This document shows, in pieces, positions 1 to 9,441 of a DNA stretch of 39,189 nucleotides. Source of the DNA: Curvibacter sp. (GTDB taxonomy: Bacteria; Pseudomonadota; Gammaproteobacteria; Burkholderiales; Burkholderiaceae_C). The notes under the pieces were generated by a model. It saw nothing but the letters and a program-made list of their open reading frames with translations. It made no database searches and was not told the DNA's origin. Where the stretch lies: the NCBI GenBank assembly GCA_003500955.1, contig DNQP01000300.1:1-39189 (forward strand), read 5' to 3'. Every line of letters starts with the position of its first letter. The stretch's first letter is position 1. The translations under genes and the position numbers were made by a program.

Positions 1-453
1 ACGCAGGAAATTCAGAAGCTGGATGCCCAGATCAAGGATATCGCCGCCCTGGAGGCCGAAATCGCGGCCTTGCGGGCACGTCAGCAGGCCGTGGAGAACC
101 TGCAGGCTGATCGCAATATGCCGGTCCACCTGCTCAGCGAGTTGACCCGCCAGTTCCCCGAAGGGGTCTTCATCACCTCGATGCGCCAGGACAACCAGCT
201 GATTTCCCTACAGGGTACGGCTCAGTCCCAGGAGCGGGTCTCCGAGTTGCTGCGCAATCTGGCTTACAACTCCCCCTGGTTCACCAAACCGGAACTGATC
301 GAGATCGTGGCGGCCAACGTTGCCTTGGGCAAGGAACAGCGCCGCGTCGCCAATTTCACGGTTCGCGTGCGCATGTTGCGCGCCAGCGAAGTCCAGAAGC
401 CCGCGGCAAGCACCGCTGCCGTGCCGGCCCCGGCCGTCTCAGCCAAGCCGTGA
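1..453 (+). CDS. pilN: Type IV pilus inner-membrane assembly protein PilN (3' part only)
   Basis: The reading frame is open from the first base to the TGA at 451-453, so the window cuts off the 5' part, including the cytoplasmic PilM-binding tail and the membrane helix expected of PilN. About 150 residues are visible. They begin with a charged heptad-like stretch rich in Ala, Glu, Gln and Leu (probable coiled coil), followed by the compact periplasmic domain with the segment GVFITSMRQDNQLISLQG, typical of PilN/fimbrial assembly proteins. The tail is rich in Ala, Pro and Val. PilN pairs with PilO in the periplasm and links cytoplasmic PilM to PilP and the PilQ secretin. The call rests on this domain and on the intact pilO-pilP-pilQ genes directly downstream; pilM should lie just upstream of the window. 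Confidence 0.9.
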   Translation, partial: TQEIQKLDAQIKDIAALEAEIAALRARQQAVENLQADRNMPVHLLSELTRQFPEGVFITSMRQDNQLISLQGTAQSQERVSELLRNLAYNSPWFTKPELIEIVAANVALGKEQRRVANFTVRVRMLRASEVQKPAASTAAVPAPAVSAKP

Positions 454-465
454 GGGGAAAGACAG

Positions 466-1134
466 ATGGCCGGTACTTCATCCCTGAATCAGAAGTTTGT
501 GCAACTGCAGGAGACACTGCGCTCCCAGTTCAGCAATCTGGATCCCCGCAATCCCGTGGTCTGGCCGGCTTTGCCGCGCTACGGGTTGCTCCTCTTCGTT
601 GCGGTCGCTGTGGTTGTTGTGCTTTGGTTCGTTTGGCTTAGCGGTGAGGACGAGATCCTGACGCAGGCCCGCGCCAAGGAGACCCAGCTGCGTGAGGAGT
701 ACCGGACCAAGCTGGCCAAAGCCATCAATCTCGACGCCTTGCGCAAGCAGCGCGAGCAGGTGTTGCAGTACGTGACCCAGCTGGAAAAGCAGCTGCCGAG
801 CAAGGCTGAAATGGATGCTCTGTTATCTGACATCAACCAGGCGGGCCTGGGGCGCAGCCTGCAGTTCGAACTGTTCCGGCCGGGCCAGGTTGTAGTAAGG
901 GACTATTACGCGGAATTGCCCATCACCCTGAAAGTGACCGGCCGGTTTCATGACATTGGTTCTTTCACGGCTGACGTAGCCCATCTGTCGCGCATCGTGA
1001 CGCTCAATAACCTGACGGTTACGCCGCGCAGTGACGGTAGCACGCTGACCATGGACGCGACGGCCAAGACCTTCCGCTATCTCGACCAGGAAGAAATCGC
1101 CGCCCAGCGCAAGCCCGCAGGGGGGCGTAAATGA
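466..1134 (+). CDS. pilO: Type IV pilus inner-membrane assembly protein PilO
   Basis: This 222-residue protein has the PilO layout: a short cytoplasmic N-terminus, one membrane helix at about residues 39-58 (YGLLLFVAVAVVVVLWFVWL), a coiled-coil stretch at about 65-115 and a ferredoxin-like periplasmic domain containing YYAELPITLKVTGRFHDIGS, a segment highly characteristic of PilO. It dimerises with PilN and forms the alignment complex between the inner-membrane motor and the secretin. The ATG at 466 lies 12 nt after the pilN stop and is preceded by a GAGGGG ribosome-binding site at 452-457, which supports this start. The stop overlaps the pilP start as ATGA, implying translational coupling. 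Confidence 0.95.
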   Translation: MAGTSSLNQKFVQLQETLRSQFSNLDPRNPVVWPALPRYGLLLFVAVAVVVVLWFVWLSGEDEILTQARAKETQLREEYRTKLAKAINLDALRKQREQVLQYVTQLEKQLPSKAEMDALLSDINQAGLGRSLQFELFRPGQVVVRDYYAELPITLKVTGRFHDIGSFTADVAHLSRIVTLNNLTVTPRSDGSTLTMDATAKTFRYLDQEEIAAQRKPAGGRK

Positions 1135-1676
1135 AGCTGTACCGTTCAATGGGGTCGATCGCCCTGGTGGGGCTGCTCGCGGGTTGCGGTGCTTCCAGCG
1201 AGGACGAATTGCGCTCCTGGATGCTGGACCAGCGCAACCAGATGCGTCCGCGTGTGCAGCCGATTTCCGAGCCCAAGCCCTTCAAGCCTGAGGACTATGC
1301 CGAAACCGCAGCGGTTGACCCCTTCAGCAAGGAAAAACTGACGGCTGCCCTGAAGCGTGACGTGGCGCAGCCGGCGGCCCTGACGAGCGCCCTCATTGCC
1401 CCCGAATTGGCGCGCCGCAAGGAGGCGTTGGAGGGCTTCCCTCTCGATGCGATGACCATGGTGGGGAGTCTGATCCAGCAAGGACAGCCTGCCGCCCTGG
1501 TCCGAGTCGACAACCTGCTGTACCAGGTTCGACTCGGCAGCTACCTGGGGATGAATTACGGCAAGGTCACCAAGATCACGGAAACCGAGGTCACGCTGCG
1601 TGAGATCGTGCAGGACGCCGTGGGCGAATGGATCGAACGCCCCGCCACACTGCAGTTGCAGGAGAGAGTCAAATGA
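1131..1676 (+). CDS. pilP: Type IV pilus assembly lipoprotein PilP
   Basis: This 181-residue protein starts with a lipoprotein signal peptide with lipobox LAGC; lipidation is predicted at Cys19. The middle is a long flexible linker, and the C-terminal beta domain contains the PilP hallmark VDPFSKEKL and the segments ALVRVDNLLYQVRLGSYLG and GKVTKITETEVTLREIVQD. PilP is an inner-membrane-anchored lipoprotein that ties PilN/PilO to the periplasmic N-domains of PilQ. It overlaps pilO by 4 nt and pilQ by 4 nt. Length and order match the family; I see nothing odd. Confidence 0.95.
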   Translation: MKLYRSMGSIALVGLLAGCGASSEDELRSWMLDQRNQMRPRVQPISEPKPFKPEDYAETAAVDPFSKEKLTAALKRDVAQPAALTSALIAPELARRKEALEGFPLDAMTMVGSLIQQGQPAALVRVDNLLYQVRLGSYLGMNYGKVTKITETEVTLREIVQDAVGEWIERPATLQLQERVK

Positions 1677-3805
1677 AAAAACACAAATTGTCGGCAACAC
1701 GCTGGGTGATGGCTGTGCTGGGTTCGCTGCTCGCAGCCTCGGCGCTGCATGCGCAAGTTGCCACCGAGAGCTCGCCTGCGGCTCCCGCGGGCATGCCCAT
1801 CATCCAGGCGGTGTCGGGGTCTTTGCAAGGTGGGGTGGAGGTCGTCAAGATCGATCTGTCCCAGCCGCTCAAGGCCGTACCCAACGGTTTCTCGATCAAG
1901 TCGCCCGCCAAGATCGCGCTGGACTTTGCTGGCGTGGGCAATGTGATGGGGCGCTCCACGATCGACGTGAATCAGGGCAACCTCCAGTCCATCAACATGA
2001 TTCCGGCAGGCGATCGCACGCGTTTGGTGCTCAATCTGCGACAGGCGACCAATTACAAGGCTGAACTGCAGGGGCAGTCCCTGCTGGTGACGCTGGAGCC
2101 GGTGGTGGCAACGGTTACCGCGGCGGGCCCGGCGCCGGCCTTTGCTGAAAACAAAAGCCGCGAAACCTTGCCGATCAAGGACCTGGATTTCCGCCGGGGT
2201 GTGAGCGGTTCCGGACGGGTCGTGGTGGCGCTGCCCAACAGCCAGGTGGGGGTGGATATCCGCCAAAGCGGGCAGACGCTGGTGGTTGAGTTCATGAAAT
2301 CCAGCTTGCCCGAGGGCCTGCGTCGCAAACTCGATGTGAGTGATTTCGGGACGCCCGTGCAGACGGTCACGGCCTTCCAGGTGGGTGATCGTGTGCGCAT
2401 GGTCATCGAGCCGAAGGGCAACTGGGAGCATAGCGCTTACCAGAGCGACGAGCAGTTCGTTGTGGAAGTCAAGCCTCAGCGTGTCGATGCCACGAAGCTG
2501 ACCCAGGGGCCGGGATACACCGGACAGAAGCTGTCCCTGAATTTCCAGAACATCGAGATCCGCGCCCTCCTGCAGGTGATCGCTGATTTCACCAACTTCA
2601 ACGTCGTCACGTCGGATTCCGTGACCGGCAACGTGACTTTGCGCCTTCAGGATGTGCCCTGGGATCAGGCCCTGGAAATCATTCTGCAGTCCAAGGGGCT
2701 GGGCTTGCGCAAGAATGGCAATGTGCTGTGGATTGCGCCCAAGGATGAAATTCTCGCCAAAGAGAAGCTGGAGCGCGAGGCGAATGCAGCGCTGGAGACC
2801 TTGGAGCCGTTACGGACGCAGTCGTTCCAGCTGAACTACGCAAAAGCTCTCGATGTTCAGCGTGGCCTGATGGGGGTGGGCGCCGCGCCAGTTCCCGGAG
2901 CGGGTGGTGCAGCTGCGAGCCGGATTGTCAGCCCAAGGGGCAGTGTGATTGCCGAAACACGGACGAACCAGTTGTTTGTGACCGATATCGCCAGCAAGCT
3001 GGAGCAGATCCAAGATCTGATCTCCAAGATCGATGTCCCGGTCCGGCAAGTGCTGATCGAGGCGCGCATCGTTGAAGCCTCGGATGTTTTCGGTAAATCT
3101 CTGGGGGTACGCCTCGGGGGGGGGATGGATCAGATTTCCAGTGGTTCCGGACGGGGCGTGGACTTTGGCCCCACCTACAACGCGACCTCGGCTGGAACGA
3201 CGAATGGTACTTTTGTCAACCTGCCAGCTACGGCCCTCCTGGGCGCAAACGTCGGCACTTTCGCTGTATCGATTTTTGGTGAGAATGCCGCGCGTTTCCT
3301 GAATTTGGAGATATCTGCGCTGGAGGCTGATGGCAAGGGCAAGGTTGTTTCCAGTCCGCGTGTGGTGACCGCTGACAAGGTGAAGGCTGTGATCGAGCAG
3401 GGTACAGAACTGCCCTATCAGATCGCGTCGGCAAGCGGCGCTACGTCGATTGCGTTCCGCAAGGCCAATCTGATGCTGGAAGTAACTCCCCAGATCACGC
3501 CCGAAGGCAGCGTCATTTTGGACCTCGACATCAACAAAGACACCGTGGGCCAGTCGACACCCGCCGGCTTTGCCATTGATACCAAGCATGTCAAGACCCA
3601 GGTGCTGGTCGAGAATGGCGGAACCGTGGTCATTGGTGGTATCTTTACTCAGACTGAGCAGGAAGATACCGCGAAGATTCCTTTCTTTGGCGATCTACCC
3701 GGCCTGGGTGTCTTGTTCCGCAACAAGGTCAAGCGCGCCGAGAAGCGGGAGTTGCTGGTCTTCATCACGCCCAAGGCGCTGACGGACCGTACCTCGCTGC
3801 GTTGA
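1673..3805 (+). CDS. pilQ: Type IV pilus secretin PilQ
   Basis: This is the outer-membrane secretin through which the pilus fibre emerges. I chose the ATG at 1673 (710 residues) because it overlaps the pilP stop as ATGA and starts a clean signal peptide (MKKHKLSATRWVMAVLGSLL, cleavage near SALHA-Q). A longer frame from 1628 would add 15 residues inside pilP and is rejected. After the signal come two AMIN-type peptidoglycan-binding domains (about residues 35-140 and 165-265), then the secretin/TonB short N-terminal (N0) domain starting near LSLNFQNIEIRALLQVIADF, an N1 domain, and the secretin barrel with VVSSPRVVTADKVKAVIEQG and LEVTPQITPEGSVILDLDIN. It is followed directly by aroK, the usual arrangement in beta- and gammaproteobacteria. 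Confidence 0.97.
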   Translation: MKKHKLSATRWVMAVLGSLLAASALHAQVATESSPAAPAGMPIIQAVSGSLQGGVEVVKIDLSQPLKAVPNGFSIKSPAKIALDFAGVGNVMGRSTIDVNQGNLQSINMIPAGDRTRLVLNLRQATNYKAELQGQSLLVTLEPVVATVTAAGPAPAFAENKSRETLPIKDLDFRRGVSGSGRVVVALPNSQVGVDIRQSGQTLVVEFMKSSLPEGLRRKLDVSDFGTPVQTVTAFQVGDRVRMVIEPKGNWEHSAYQSDEQFVVEVKPQRVDATKLTQGPGYTGQKLSLNFQNIEIRALLQVIADFTNFNVVTSDSVTGNVTLRLQDVPWDQALEIILQSKGLGLRKNGNVLWIAPKDEILAKEKLEREANAALETLEPLRTQSFQLNYAKALDVQRGLMGVGAAPVPGAGGAAASRIVSPRGSVIAETRTNQLFVTDIASKLEQIQDLISKIDVPVRQVLIEARIVEASDVFGKSLGVRLGGGMDQISSGSGRGVDFGPTYNATSAGTTNGTFVNLPATALLGANVGTFAVSIFGENAARFLNLEISALEADGKGKVVSSPRVVTADKVKAVIEQGTELPYQIASASGATSIAFRKANLMLEVTPQITPEGSVILDLDINKDTVGQSTPAGFAIDTKHVKTQVLVENGGTVVIGGIFTQTEQEDTAKIPFFGDLPGLGVLFRNKVKRAEKRELLVFITPKALTDRTSLR

Positions 3806-4347
3806 GCCCTGACCTCAGCTCATTCCTGTCGATCAGCCTGATCGGCTTGCCGGGCTCCGGCAAGTCGACGGTGGGGCGACAGCTCGCGCGTCGTCTGCGG
3901 CTGCCCTTTGCTGACTCGGACCATGTGATCGAACAGCGGCTGGGCTGTCCGATCCGCGAGTTTTTCGAGCGCGAAGGCGAGGAGCGCTTTCGTGACATCG
4001 AGGCGGAGGTCATCGACGAGCTGACCCAGTCGGGCGGTGTGCTGTCCACGGGGGGCGGAGCCGTCCTTCAGCAGCGCAATCGGGAGCACCTGCACCAACG
4101 GGGGCGGGTGATCTACCTCAAATCAACGCCCGAGGAACTGATGCGGCGTCTGCGACACGATACGCAGAGGCCCTTGCTGCAGGTCCAGGATCCCCTGCAA
4201 CGCCTGCGCGATCTCTACGCGCAGCGCGATCCTCTTTACCGCGAGACCGCGCATTTCGTCATCGACACCGGGCGCCCGTCGGTTTCGACGCTGGTGAACA
4301 TGATTGTCATGCAGCTGGAGCTCGCGGGCGCATTGCCCAAGGCCTGA
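3802..4347 (+). CDS. aroK: Shikimate kinase
   Basis: This enzyme phosphorylates shikimate at the 3-hydroxyl with ATP, the fifth step of the chorismate pathway, in the cytoplasm. Visible motifs are the Walker A loop GLPGSGKST at about residues 15-23, the shikimate-binding region with DSDHVIEQRLG and REFFEREGEERFRDIE, the glycine loop STGGGAV, and the lid arginine region RHDTQRPLL. No ATG lies in frame before the Walker A motif. The best start is TTG at 3802, overlapping the pilQ stop as TTGA, giving 181 residues, close to the family norm. No good ribosome-binding site is visible, so translation is probably coupled to pilQ. The start is less certain than the gene. Confidence 0.93.
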   Translation: MSPDLSSFLSISLIGLPGSGKSTVGRQLARRLRLPFADSDHVIEQRLGCPIREFFEREGEERFRDIEAEVIDELTQSGGVLSTGGGAVLQQRNREHLHQRGRVIYLKSTPEELMRRLRHDTQRPLLQVQDPLQRLRDLYAQRDPLYRETAHFVIDTGRPSVSTLVNMIVMQLELAGALPKA

Positions 4348-4385
4348 TCCCGTCGTCTTGCTGAAGGTCGGGGAGTGGCCTGCCC

Positions 4386-4391
4386 TAAACT
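4386..4391 (+). promoter_or_regulatory. Candidate -10 box for a leaderless aroB transcript
   Basis: TAAACT lies 6 nt before the aroB ATG, so a transcript starting at the usual distance would begin at or next to the A of the start codon. No convincing -35 hexamer at 16-18 nt is seen. The only purine-rich run (GAGGG) touches the ATG, too close to act as a Shine-Dalgarno sequence. This is inference from spacing alone. Confidence 0.35.
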
Positions 4392-4397
4392 AGAGGG

Positions 4398-5528
4398 ATG
4401 GCCGAAAACACGATTTCTGGATCCGCAACGATCCAGCCGCTTCGCATCTCGTTGGGTGAGCGCAGTTACCCCATTCTGATCGGTAGCGGGCTGCTGGCGC
4501 AGGCATCCAGCTTTGACGGCTTGCCGCGCGCGTCGCAGGCCCTGATCGTCAGCAATGAAACGGTGGCCCCCCTGTATGCGGAAAGCTTGCGGGAGCAACT
4601 GGGTGTGCATCACCAGCAGGTGCATGTGCTGGCGTTGCCCGATGGCGAGGCCTACAAGGATTGGCAGACGTTGAACCGGATCTTCGATGTGCTGCTGGAA
4701 AAGGGGTGTGACCGCAAGACGGTCCTCTACGCCCTGGGCGGCGGTGTGGTCGGCGACATGACGGGCTTTGCGGCGGCCAGCTATATGCGCGGCATACCGT
4801 TCGTACAGATTCCCACCACATTGCTGGCCCAGGTGGATTCGTCGGTCGGCGGCAAGACTGCCATCAACCACCCGTTGGGCAAGAACATGATCGGCGCCTT
4901 CTACCAGCCGCAGCGGGTGATTTGCGACTTGGATACGCTCAGGACGCTACCGGAGCGTGAACTCAGTGCCGGGCTGGCGGAAGTGATCAAGTACGGTCCG
5001 ATTGCCGACATGGCCTTGCTGGACTGGCTGGAGCGGCATATGGACGCGCTGCGTGCGCGTGAGGTTTCTGCGCTCGCACACGCCGTCCGCCGTAGCTGCG
5101 AGATCAAGGCCGATGTGGTGGGGCAGGACGAGCGTGAATCGGGTCTGAGGGCCATCCTCAACTTTGGACACACCTTCGGGCATGCGATCGAGGCCGGTTT
5201 GGGCTACGGTGCCTGGCTGCACGGCGAGGGCGTGGGCTGCGGCATGGTGATGGCCGCGACCCTTTCGCATCGCCTGGGACTGGTGGATGCGGCCTTTGTG
5301 CAGAGGCTGCGCGTGCTGATCGAGCGCGCGGGCCTGCCTGTTATCGGTCCCGTGCTCGATGCCAACGACAACGCCGGGCGTTACCTGCAACTGATGCGTT
5401 TGGACAAGAAGTCCGAGGCTGGCGAGATCAAGTTTGTCGTGATCGAGGCGCCCGGGCGGGCTGGCGTGCGCGGCGCGCCCGATGCGCTGGTGCGCGAGGT
5501 CATCGATGCCTGCTGTCTACGCCAGTGA
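4398..5528 (+). CDS. aroB: 3-dehydroquinate synthase
   Basis: This converts DAHP to 3-dehydroquinate, the second step of the shikimate pathway, using NAD and a divalent metal. The 376-residue protein shows the diagnostic motifs: [19 protein letters not shown] (nucleotide binding), [19 protein letters not shown] (substrate and metal site), LAEVIKYG and [11 protein letters not shown] with the metal-binding histidines. The gene sits 50 nt after aroK, the common aroK-aroB pairing. The start at 4398 gives a normal N-terminus before the conserved [15 protein letters not shown] strand. The 3' end overlaps the start of the dGTPase gene by 23 nt. Confidence 0.97.
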   Translation: MAENTISGSATIQPLRISLGERSYPILIGSGLLAQASSFDGLPRASQALIVSNETVAPLYAESLREQLGVHHQQVHVLALPDGEAYKDWQTLNRIFDVLLEKGCDRKTVLYALGGGVVGDMTGFAAASYMRGIPFVQIPTTLLAQVDSSVGGKTAINHPLGKNMIGAFYQPQRVICDLDTLRTLPERELSAGLAEVIKYGPIADMALLDWLERHMDALRAREVSALAHAVRRSCEIKADVVGQDERESGLRAILNFGHTFGHAIEAGLGYGAWLHGEGVGCGMVMAATLSHRLGLVDAAFVQRLRVLIERAGLPVIGPVLDANDNAGRYLQLMRLDKKSEAGEIKFVVIEAPGRAGVRGAPDALVREVIDACCLRQ

Positions 5529-6678
5529 CCCCGCACGTACGCGAGGGCGGCGCCATCCGGAAGCAGCTGCCCCCACGCGCACCGAGTACCAGCGCGACCG
5601 CGATCGTATCGTTCATTCGACAGCGTTTCGCCGGCTCGTCTACAAGACCCAGGTTTTCCTCAACCATGAGGGGGACCTTTTTCGCACGCGACTGACGCAT
5701 TCTCTGGAAGTCGCGCAACTCGGTCGCTCGATTGCCCGTTCCCTGGGGCTGAACGAAGACCTCGTCGAGGCGATCGCCCTGGCGCACGACCTCGGGCACA
5801 CACCTTTCGGTCATGTCGGGCAGGATGCACTGAACGAATGCATGGCCGCGCACGGAGGCTTCGAGCACAACCTTCAGAGCTTGCGTGTGGTCGATCAACT
5901 TGAGGAGCGCTACCCTGAATTTGACGGCCTCAATCTGACGTTTGAGACGCGCGAAGGCATCCTCAAGCACTGCTCGCGCGTCCATGCCGAGCAAATCGAG
6001 GCGCAGGAGCCGGGCGGTGTGGGGCGCCGTTTTCTCGACCGCACGCAGCCCAGCCTCGAAGCGCAGCTGTGCAATCTGGCCGACGAGATCGCCTACAACG
6101 CGCATGACATTGACGATGGCGTACGCTCCGGTCTGATCACGATAGAGCAGCTGGCCTCCGTCCCCCTGTTCGAGACCTACCGTCAGCAGGCCTTGCGGGA
6201 GCATCCCCAGCTGTCAGAGGCCCAGGCCGGCCGTCGGCTGCTGTACGAAAGCATACGGCGCATGCTCAGCGCGCAGGTCTACGATGTGATCGCCGCCACA
6301 CAGGCCCAGTTGGATCGCAGCCGACCGCCGAATGCGGATGCCGCCCGTCAACTGCCCGCGCAGCTGGCCTTCAGCGCAGAGATGCGGGAGCGCTCCGTGG
6401 CGCTCAAGAAGTTCCTGTTCCAGAACCTGTATCGCCATCCGCAGGTCATGCAGACCATGGGGCTCGCGCGCCAGGTCATCCAGGAGCTGTTCGCCTGTTA
6501 CCGAGAGGCGCCGCAGGAAATGCAGGCGGGGCATGCCGCCCGCGCGCAGGCTGCGCTGCAGCAACCCGACGCCGAGCGTGCTTTGGCGCGCGTGGTGTCT
6601 GACTACATCGCGGGCATGACGGACCGCTACGCCAGCCGCGAACACGCGCGTCTGACGAACCGGAGTTTGTGGACATGA
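5506..6678 (+). CDS. dgt: Deoxyguanosinetriphosphate triphosphohydrolase-like protein (dGTPase)
   Basis: This is an HD-domain hydrolase that removes triphosphate from dGTP or other dNTPs and so affects nucleotide pools. The protein opens with [19 protein letters not shown], the dGTPase hallmark, followed by the HD metal-site residues in [12 protein letters not shown] and [19 protein letters not shown], and later [14 protein letters not shown] chose the ATG at 5506 (390 residues) over the ATG at 5482, because GAGGT at 5496-5500 is a well-spaced ribosome-binding site for 5506; the upstream start would add only 8 residues read through aroB. The stop overlaps the next gene as ATGA. It resembles the shorter dGTPase-like type rather than the E. 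coli Dgt enzyme, so the exact substrate is uncertain. Confidence 0.92.
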   Translation: MPAVYASDPARTRGRRHPEAAAPTRTEYQRDRDRIVHSTAFRRLVYKTQVFLNHEGDLFRTRLTHSLEVAQLGRSIARSLGLNEDLVEAIALAHDLGHTPFGHVGQDALNECMAAHGGFEHNLQSLRVVDQLEERYPEFDGLNLTFETREGILKHCSRVHAEQIEAQEPGGVGRRFLDRTQPSLEAQLCNLADEIAYNAHDIDDGVRSGLITIEQLASVPLFETYRQQALREHPQLSEAQAGRRLLYESIRRMLSAQVYDVIAATQAQLDRSRPPNADAARQLPAQLAFSAEMRERSVALKKFLFQNLYRHPQVMQTMGLARQVIQELFACYREAPQEMQAGHAARAQAALQQPDAERALARVVSDYIAGMTDRYASREHARLTNRSLWT

Positions 6679-7937
6679 GTGCGAGGACCGCTTTGCCCGA
6701 GCATCATGTGCCGACCTCGGCGACACAGTCAGACGCGATGGCTGCCTGGTTTGTGATCGGCGCGGGCGTGAGCGCTGCGCTGCACGTCGGCAAGCTTCCG
6801 CCCGCCCTTCCAGTGCTGGGTGAGGCGCTGGGCGTCTCGCTGCTCCAGGCCGGTTTTCTGCTGTCGCTTGTGCAGCTGGCCGGGATGGCCTTGGGTCTGC
6901 TCGTGGGGCTGTCGGCCGACACCTTGGGGCTCAAGCGCAGCATGGTCAGCGGCCTGCTGCTGCTGACCGTAGCGTCATCGCTGGGAGGCTTGGCGCGGGA
7001 CGCCCAGTCTCTGCTCGTGCTGCGCGCCTTGGAGGGGCTGGGCTTCCTGCTGGTCTCCATGCCCGCGCCCAGCCTGATCCGGCAACTGGTGCCGCCTGCG
7101 CGCATGCCTGCGATGCTGGGTCTGTGGGGGGCCTACATGCCTTTGGGCACGGCGCTGGCCCTGCTGTTTGGCCCTCTGGTGATTGCGCTGGCGGGTTGGG
7201 AGTTCTGGTGGTGGCTGCTGGCGGGTCTGACCATGTTCATGGCGGGCTGGGTGCTGCAGCGCGTGCCCTCCGATCGGCAGCGCAGCTTGGCTGTGCAGGC
7301 GCTGTCGGGCACGGTGTCGGGTTGGTGGGGGCGTCTGCGGCAGACCTTGCGCGCGCCAGGCCCCTGGCTGGTCGCACTGAGCTTTGCGGTCTACTCCGGG
7401 CAGTGGCTCGCGGTCATCGGCTTCCTGCCCACGATCTATGCCCAGGCTGGCGTGGCAGGAGGCCTGAGCGCGGTGCTGACCGCCCTCATCGCTGGCGTCA
7501 ATATGGTGGGCAACATCGCCTCGGGTCGCTTGCTGGGACGCGGTGTGCGTGCGCAACGTTTGCTCTACACCGGCTTCGCCGTCATGGGTCTGAGCACCTT
7601 GCTGGCCTTCTTTGTGTGGCCACTGTCGGCCCAGGGCGAAGGCCTGCCATCCGTCTTGCGCTTTGTGGCGGTCCTGATGTTTTCCATGCTGGGCGGCATG
7701 ATTCCCGGCACCCTGTTCTCGCTGGCGGTGCGTCTGGCTCCGGGTGAAGGTACGGTGTCCACCACTGTCGGATGGATGCAGCAATGGGCATCGCTCGGTC
7801 AGTTTGCGGGTCCGCCTCTCGTGGCCTGGGTGGCCAGCGCGGCGGGTGGCTGGCACTGGACCTGGGCCGTCACGGGCCTGTGCTCGCTGGCCGGCTTGTT
7901 CCTAGCCATGCAGCTCGGTCGCAGGACTTCGCCATGA
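6675..7937 (+). CDS. Major facilitator superfamily (MFS) transporter
   Basis: This 420-residue protein is strongly hydrophobic, with about 12 predicted membrane helices. The first cytoplasmic loop carries an MFS motif-A-like sequence (GLSADTLGLKRSM). The family covers proton-coupled importers and exporters of small molecules, and I cannot tell the substrate. The start at 6675 overlaps the dgt stop as ATGA and is preferred over GTG two codons upstream. The stop overlaps the next gene as ATGA, so it is part of a tightly coupled four-gene run (dgt, this gene, DUF1415, methyltransferase). Such coupling suggests co-expression but not a shared function that I can name. Confidence 0.88.
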   Translation: MSARTALPEHHVPTSATQSDAMAAWFVIGAGVSAALHVGKLPPALPVLGEALGVSLLQAGFLLSLVQLAGMALGLLVGLSADTLGLKRSMVSGLLLLTVASSLGGLARDAQSLLVLRALEGLGFLLVSMPAPSLIRQLVPPARMPAMLGLWGAYMPLGTALALLFGPLVIALAGWEFWWWLLAGLTMFMAGWVLQRVPSDRQRSLAVQALSGTVSGWWGRLRQTLRAPGPWLVALSFAVYSGQWLAVIGFLPTIYAQAGVAGGLSAVLTALIAGVNMVGNIASGRLLGRGVRAQRLLYTGFAVMGLSTLLAFFVWPLSAQGEGLPSVLRFVAVLMFSMLGGMIPGTLFSLAVRLAPGEGTVSTTVGWMQQWASLGQFAGPPLVAWVASAAGGWHWTWAVTGLCSLAGLFLAMQLGRRTSP

Positions 7938-8536
7938 GTTCGACACCCACTGTGCGACCGGAAGTGTTCGACGCCGTCTGCCAAGATATGCGGATCTGGC
8001 TGGAACGTGCTGTGATCGGTCTCAACCTCTGCCCCTTTGCGAAGAGCGTGCATGTCAGGGGCCAGATCCACTGGGTCGTGAGCGCAGCGGGGGAGCCCGG
8101 GGCTTTGCGCGACGAGCTGCGGCTCGAACTGCTGGCACTGGCTGCGGCAGACCCGGAGGTGCGGGACACGACGTTGCTGATGGCGCCCCGGTGTCTGGGC
8201 GACTTTCTGGATTTCAATGATTTCCTCGACGAGGCCGACGCACTGCTGCAAGAGCTGGACCTGCAGGGCGTTCTGCAGATTGCCAGCTTCCATCCGCAGT
8301 ACCAGTTTGCGGGTACCTTGCCAGACGACATCACCAACTACAGCAACCGTGCGCCCTACCCGACCCTGCACCTCCTGCGTGAGGCCAGTATCGACCGCGC
8401 GGTCGAGGCCTTTCCCGAGGCGGAGACCATCTACGAGCGCAATATGCAACGCCTGCGTGAACTGGGGCTGAGCGGCTGGCAGGCGCTGGGGCTGGAGCGC
8501 CATCTGAGAGACGAGACGATGGGAGACCCGCCATGA
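7934..8536 (+). CDS. DUF1415 family protein
   Basis: This 200-residue soluble protein matches the DUF1415 family as I remember it: WLERAVIGLNLCPFAKSV near the N-terminus (with a conserved Cys in NLCPFA), then a long charged region, DFNDFLDEADALL, ASFHPQYQFAGT and NYSNRAPYPTLHLLREASI. The function of the family is not known to me. The conserved Cys and His/Tyr residues hint at a metal or redox role, which is speculation. The ATG at 7934 overlaps the MFS stop as ATGA, which makes it better than any longer frame reading through the MFS gene. The stop overlaps the methyltransferase start as ATGA. Confidence 0.85.
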   Translation: MSSTPTVRPEVFDAVCQDMRIWLERAVIGLNLCPFAKSVHVRGQIHWVVSAAGEPGALRDELRLELLALAAADPEVRDTTLLMAPRCLGDFLDFNDFLDEADALLQELDLQGVLQIASFHPQYQFAGTLPDDITNYSNRAPYPTLHLLREASIDRAVEAFPEAETIYERNMQRLRELGLSGWQALGLERHLRDETMGDPP

Positions 8537-9435
8537 AGAAAAAGCCGGCGCAGCCTGAACAAACTGTGCAGTCGATGCTGGATCTGCGCGAGGGGCAGTC
8601 GCTTGAGCTGCTCCAGGCCCTGCACATCCTGACGCGCGAAGGCAAGATCAACCAGGACAGTCGACGCAAGCTCAAGCAGGTCTATCACCTCTTTCACTTC
8701 ATCGAGGAACTGCTGCAGTCCCTCGAATCCGGAATGAAGGAAGGCCAGGACATCACGCTCGCCGATCATGGTGCCGGCAAGTCCTACCTGGGCTTCATCG
8801 TCTATGACTTGTATTTTCGCCAGCGTGGTACCGGCCAGGTCTACGGCATCGAGACCCGAGGTGAACTGGTGCAGAAGTCGTGCGAGCTGGCGCAGCGCCT
8901 GGGCTTTGGCCGCATGAGCTTCCTCCACCTCAGCGTGGCTGATTCGATGCACTCGCAGGACTTGCCCGAGCGCATCGATGTCGTCACGGCCCTGCATGCC
9001 TGTGACACCGCGACGGACGACGCCATCGCCTTCGGCTTGCAGAAGCAGGCGCGCGCCATGGTGCTGGTACCCTGCTGCCAGGCCGAGGTGGCACGCGCGC
9101 TGAACGCGGGCAAGGCACTGTCCTTGTCGCGCACGCCTTTGGCCGAGCTCTGGCGCCATCCCCTGCACACCCGAGAGCTCGGCAGCCAGATCACCAATGT
9201 GTTGCGTTGTCTTTACCTGGAGGCGATGGGCTACCAGGTCACGGTCACGGAACTCGTGGGTTGGGAGCACAGTCTCAAGAACGAGTTGATCCTGGCGCGT
9301 TACACCGGGCAGCGCAAACGGGCCGCGGCGCAGCGTTTGCGGGACATACTGCAGCAGTTCGGTCTGGAGGACTTGCTGCAAACCCGTTTCCACCTGCTCA
9401 CGGGTCAACCGCCGGAATCCGCTGGCGTTGCATGA
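8533..9435 (+). CDS. Class I SAM-dependent methyltransferase (Methyltransf_32-like)
   Basis: This 300-residue cytoplasmic protein has an N-terminal helical part (residues about 1-75) and a Rossmann-type methyltransferase fold. Motif I is ADHGAGKSYLGFIVYD, followed by the acidic residue at the end of strand 2 in VYGIETR, then RIDVVTALHACDTATDDAI, which resembles the post-motif segment seen in the Methyltransf_32 group (GSTCD-like and tRNA or protein methyltransferase relatives). The substrate cannot be read from sequence. It starts in an ATGA overlap with the DUF1415 gene and ends the coupled run; a weak stem-loop with a T-rich tail follows. Confidence 0.85.
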   Translation: MKKKPAQPEQTVQSMLDLREGQSLELLQALHILTREGKINQDSRRKLKQVYHLFHFIEELLQSLESGMKEGQDITLADHGAGKSYLGFIVYDLYFRQRGTGQVYGIETRGELVQKSCELAQRLGFGRMSFLHLSVADSMHSQDLPERIDVVTALHACDTATDDAIAFGLQKQARAMVLVPCCQAEVARALNAGKALSLSRTPLAELWRHPLHTRELGSQITNVLRCLYLEAMGYQVTVTELVGWEHSLKNELILARYTGQRKRAAAQRLRDILQQFGLEDLLQTRFHLLTGQPPESAGVA

Positions 9436-9441
9436 AAGGTC

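Noticed and set aside
5482..5505. An upstream ATG for dgt
   Set aside because: The ATG at 5506 has a well-spaced GAGGT; the upstream one adds 8 residues read through the end of aroB.
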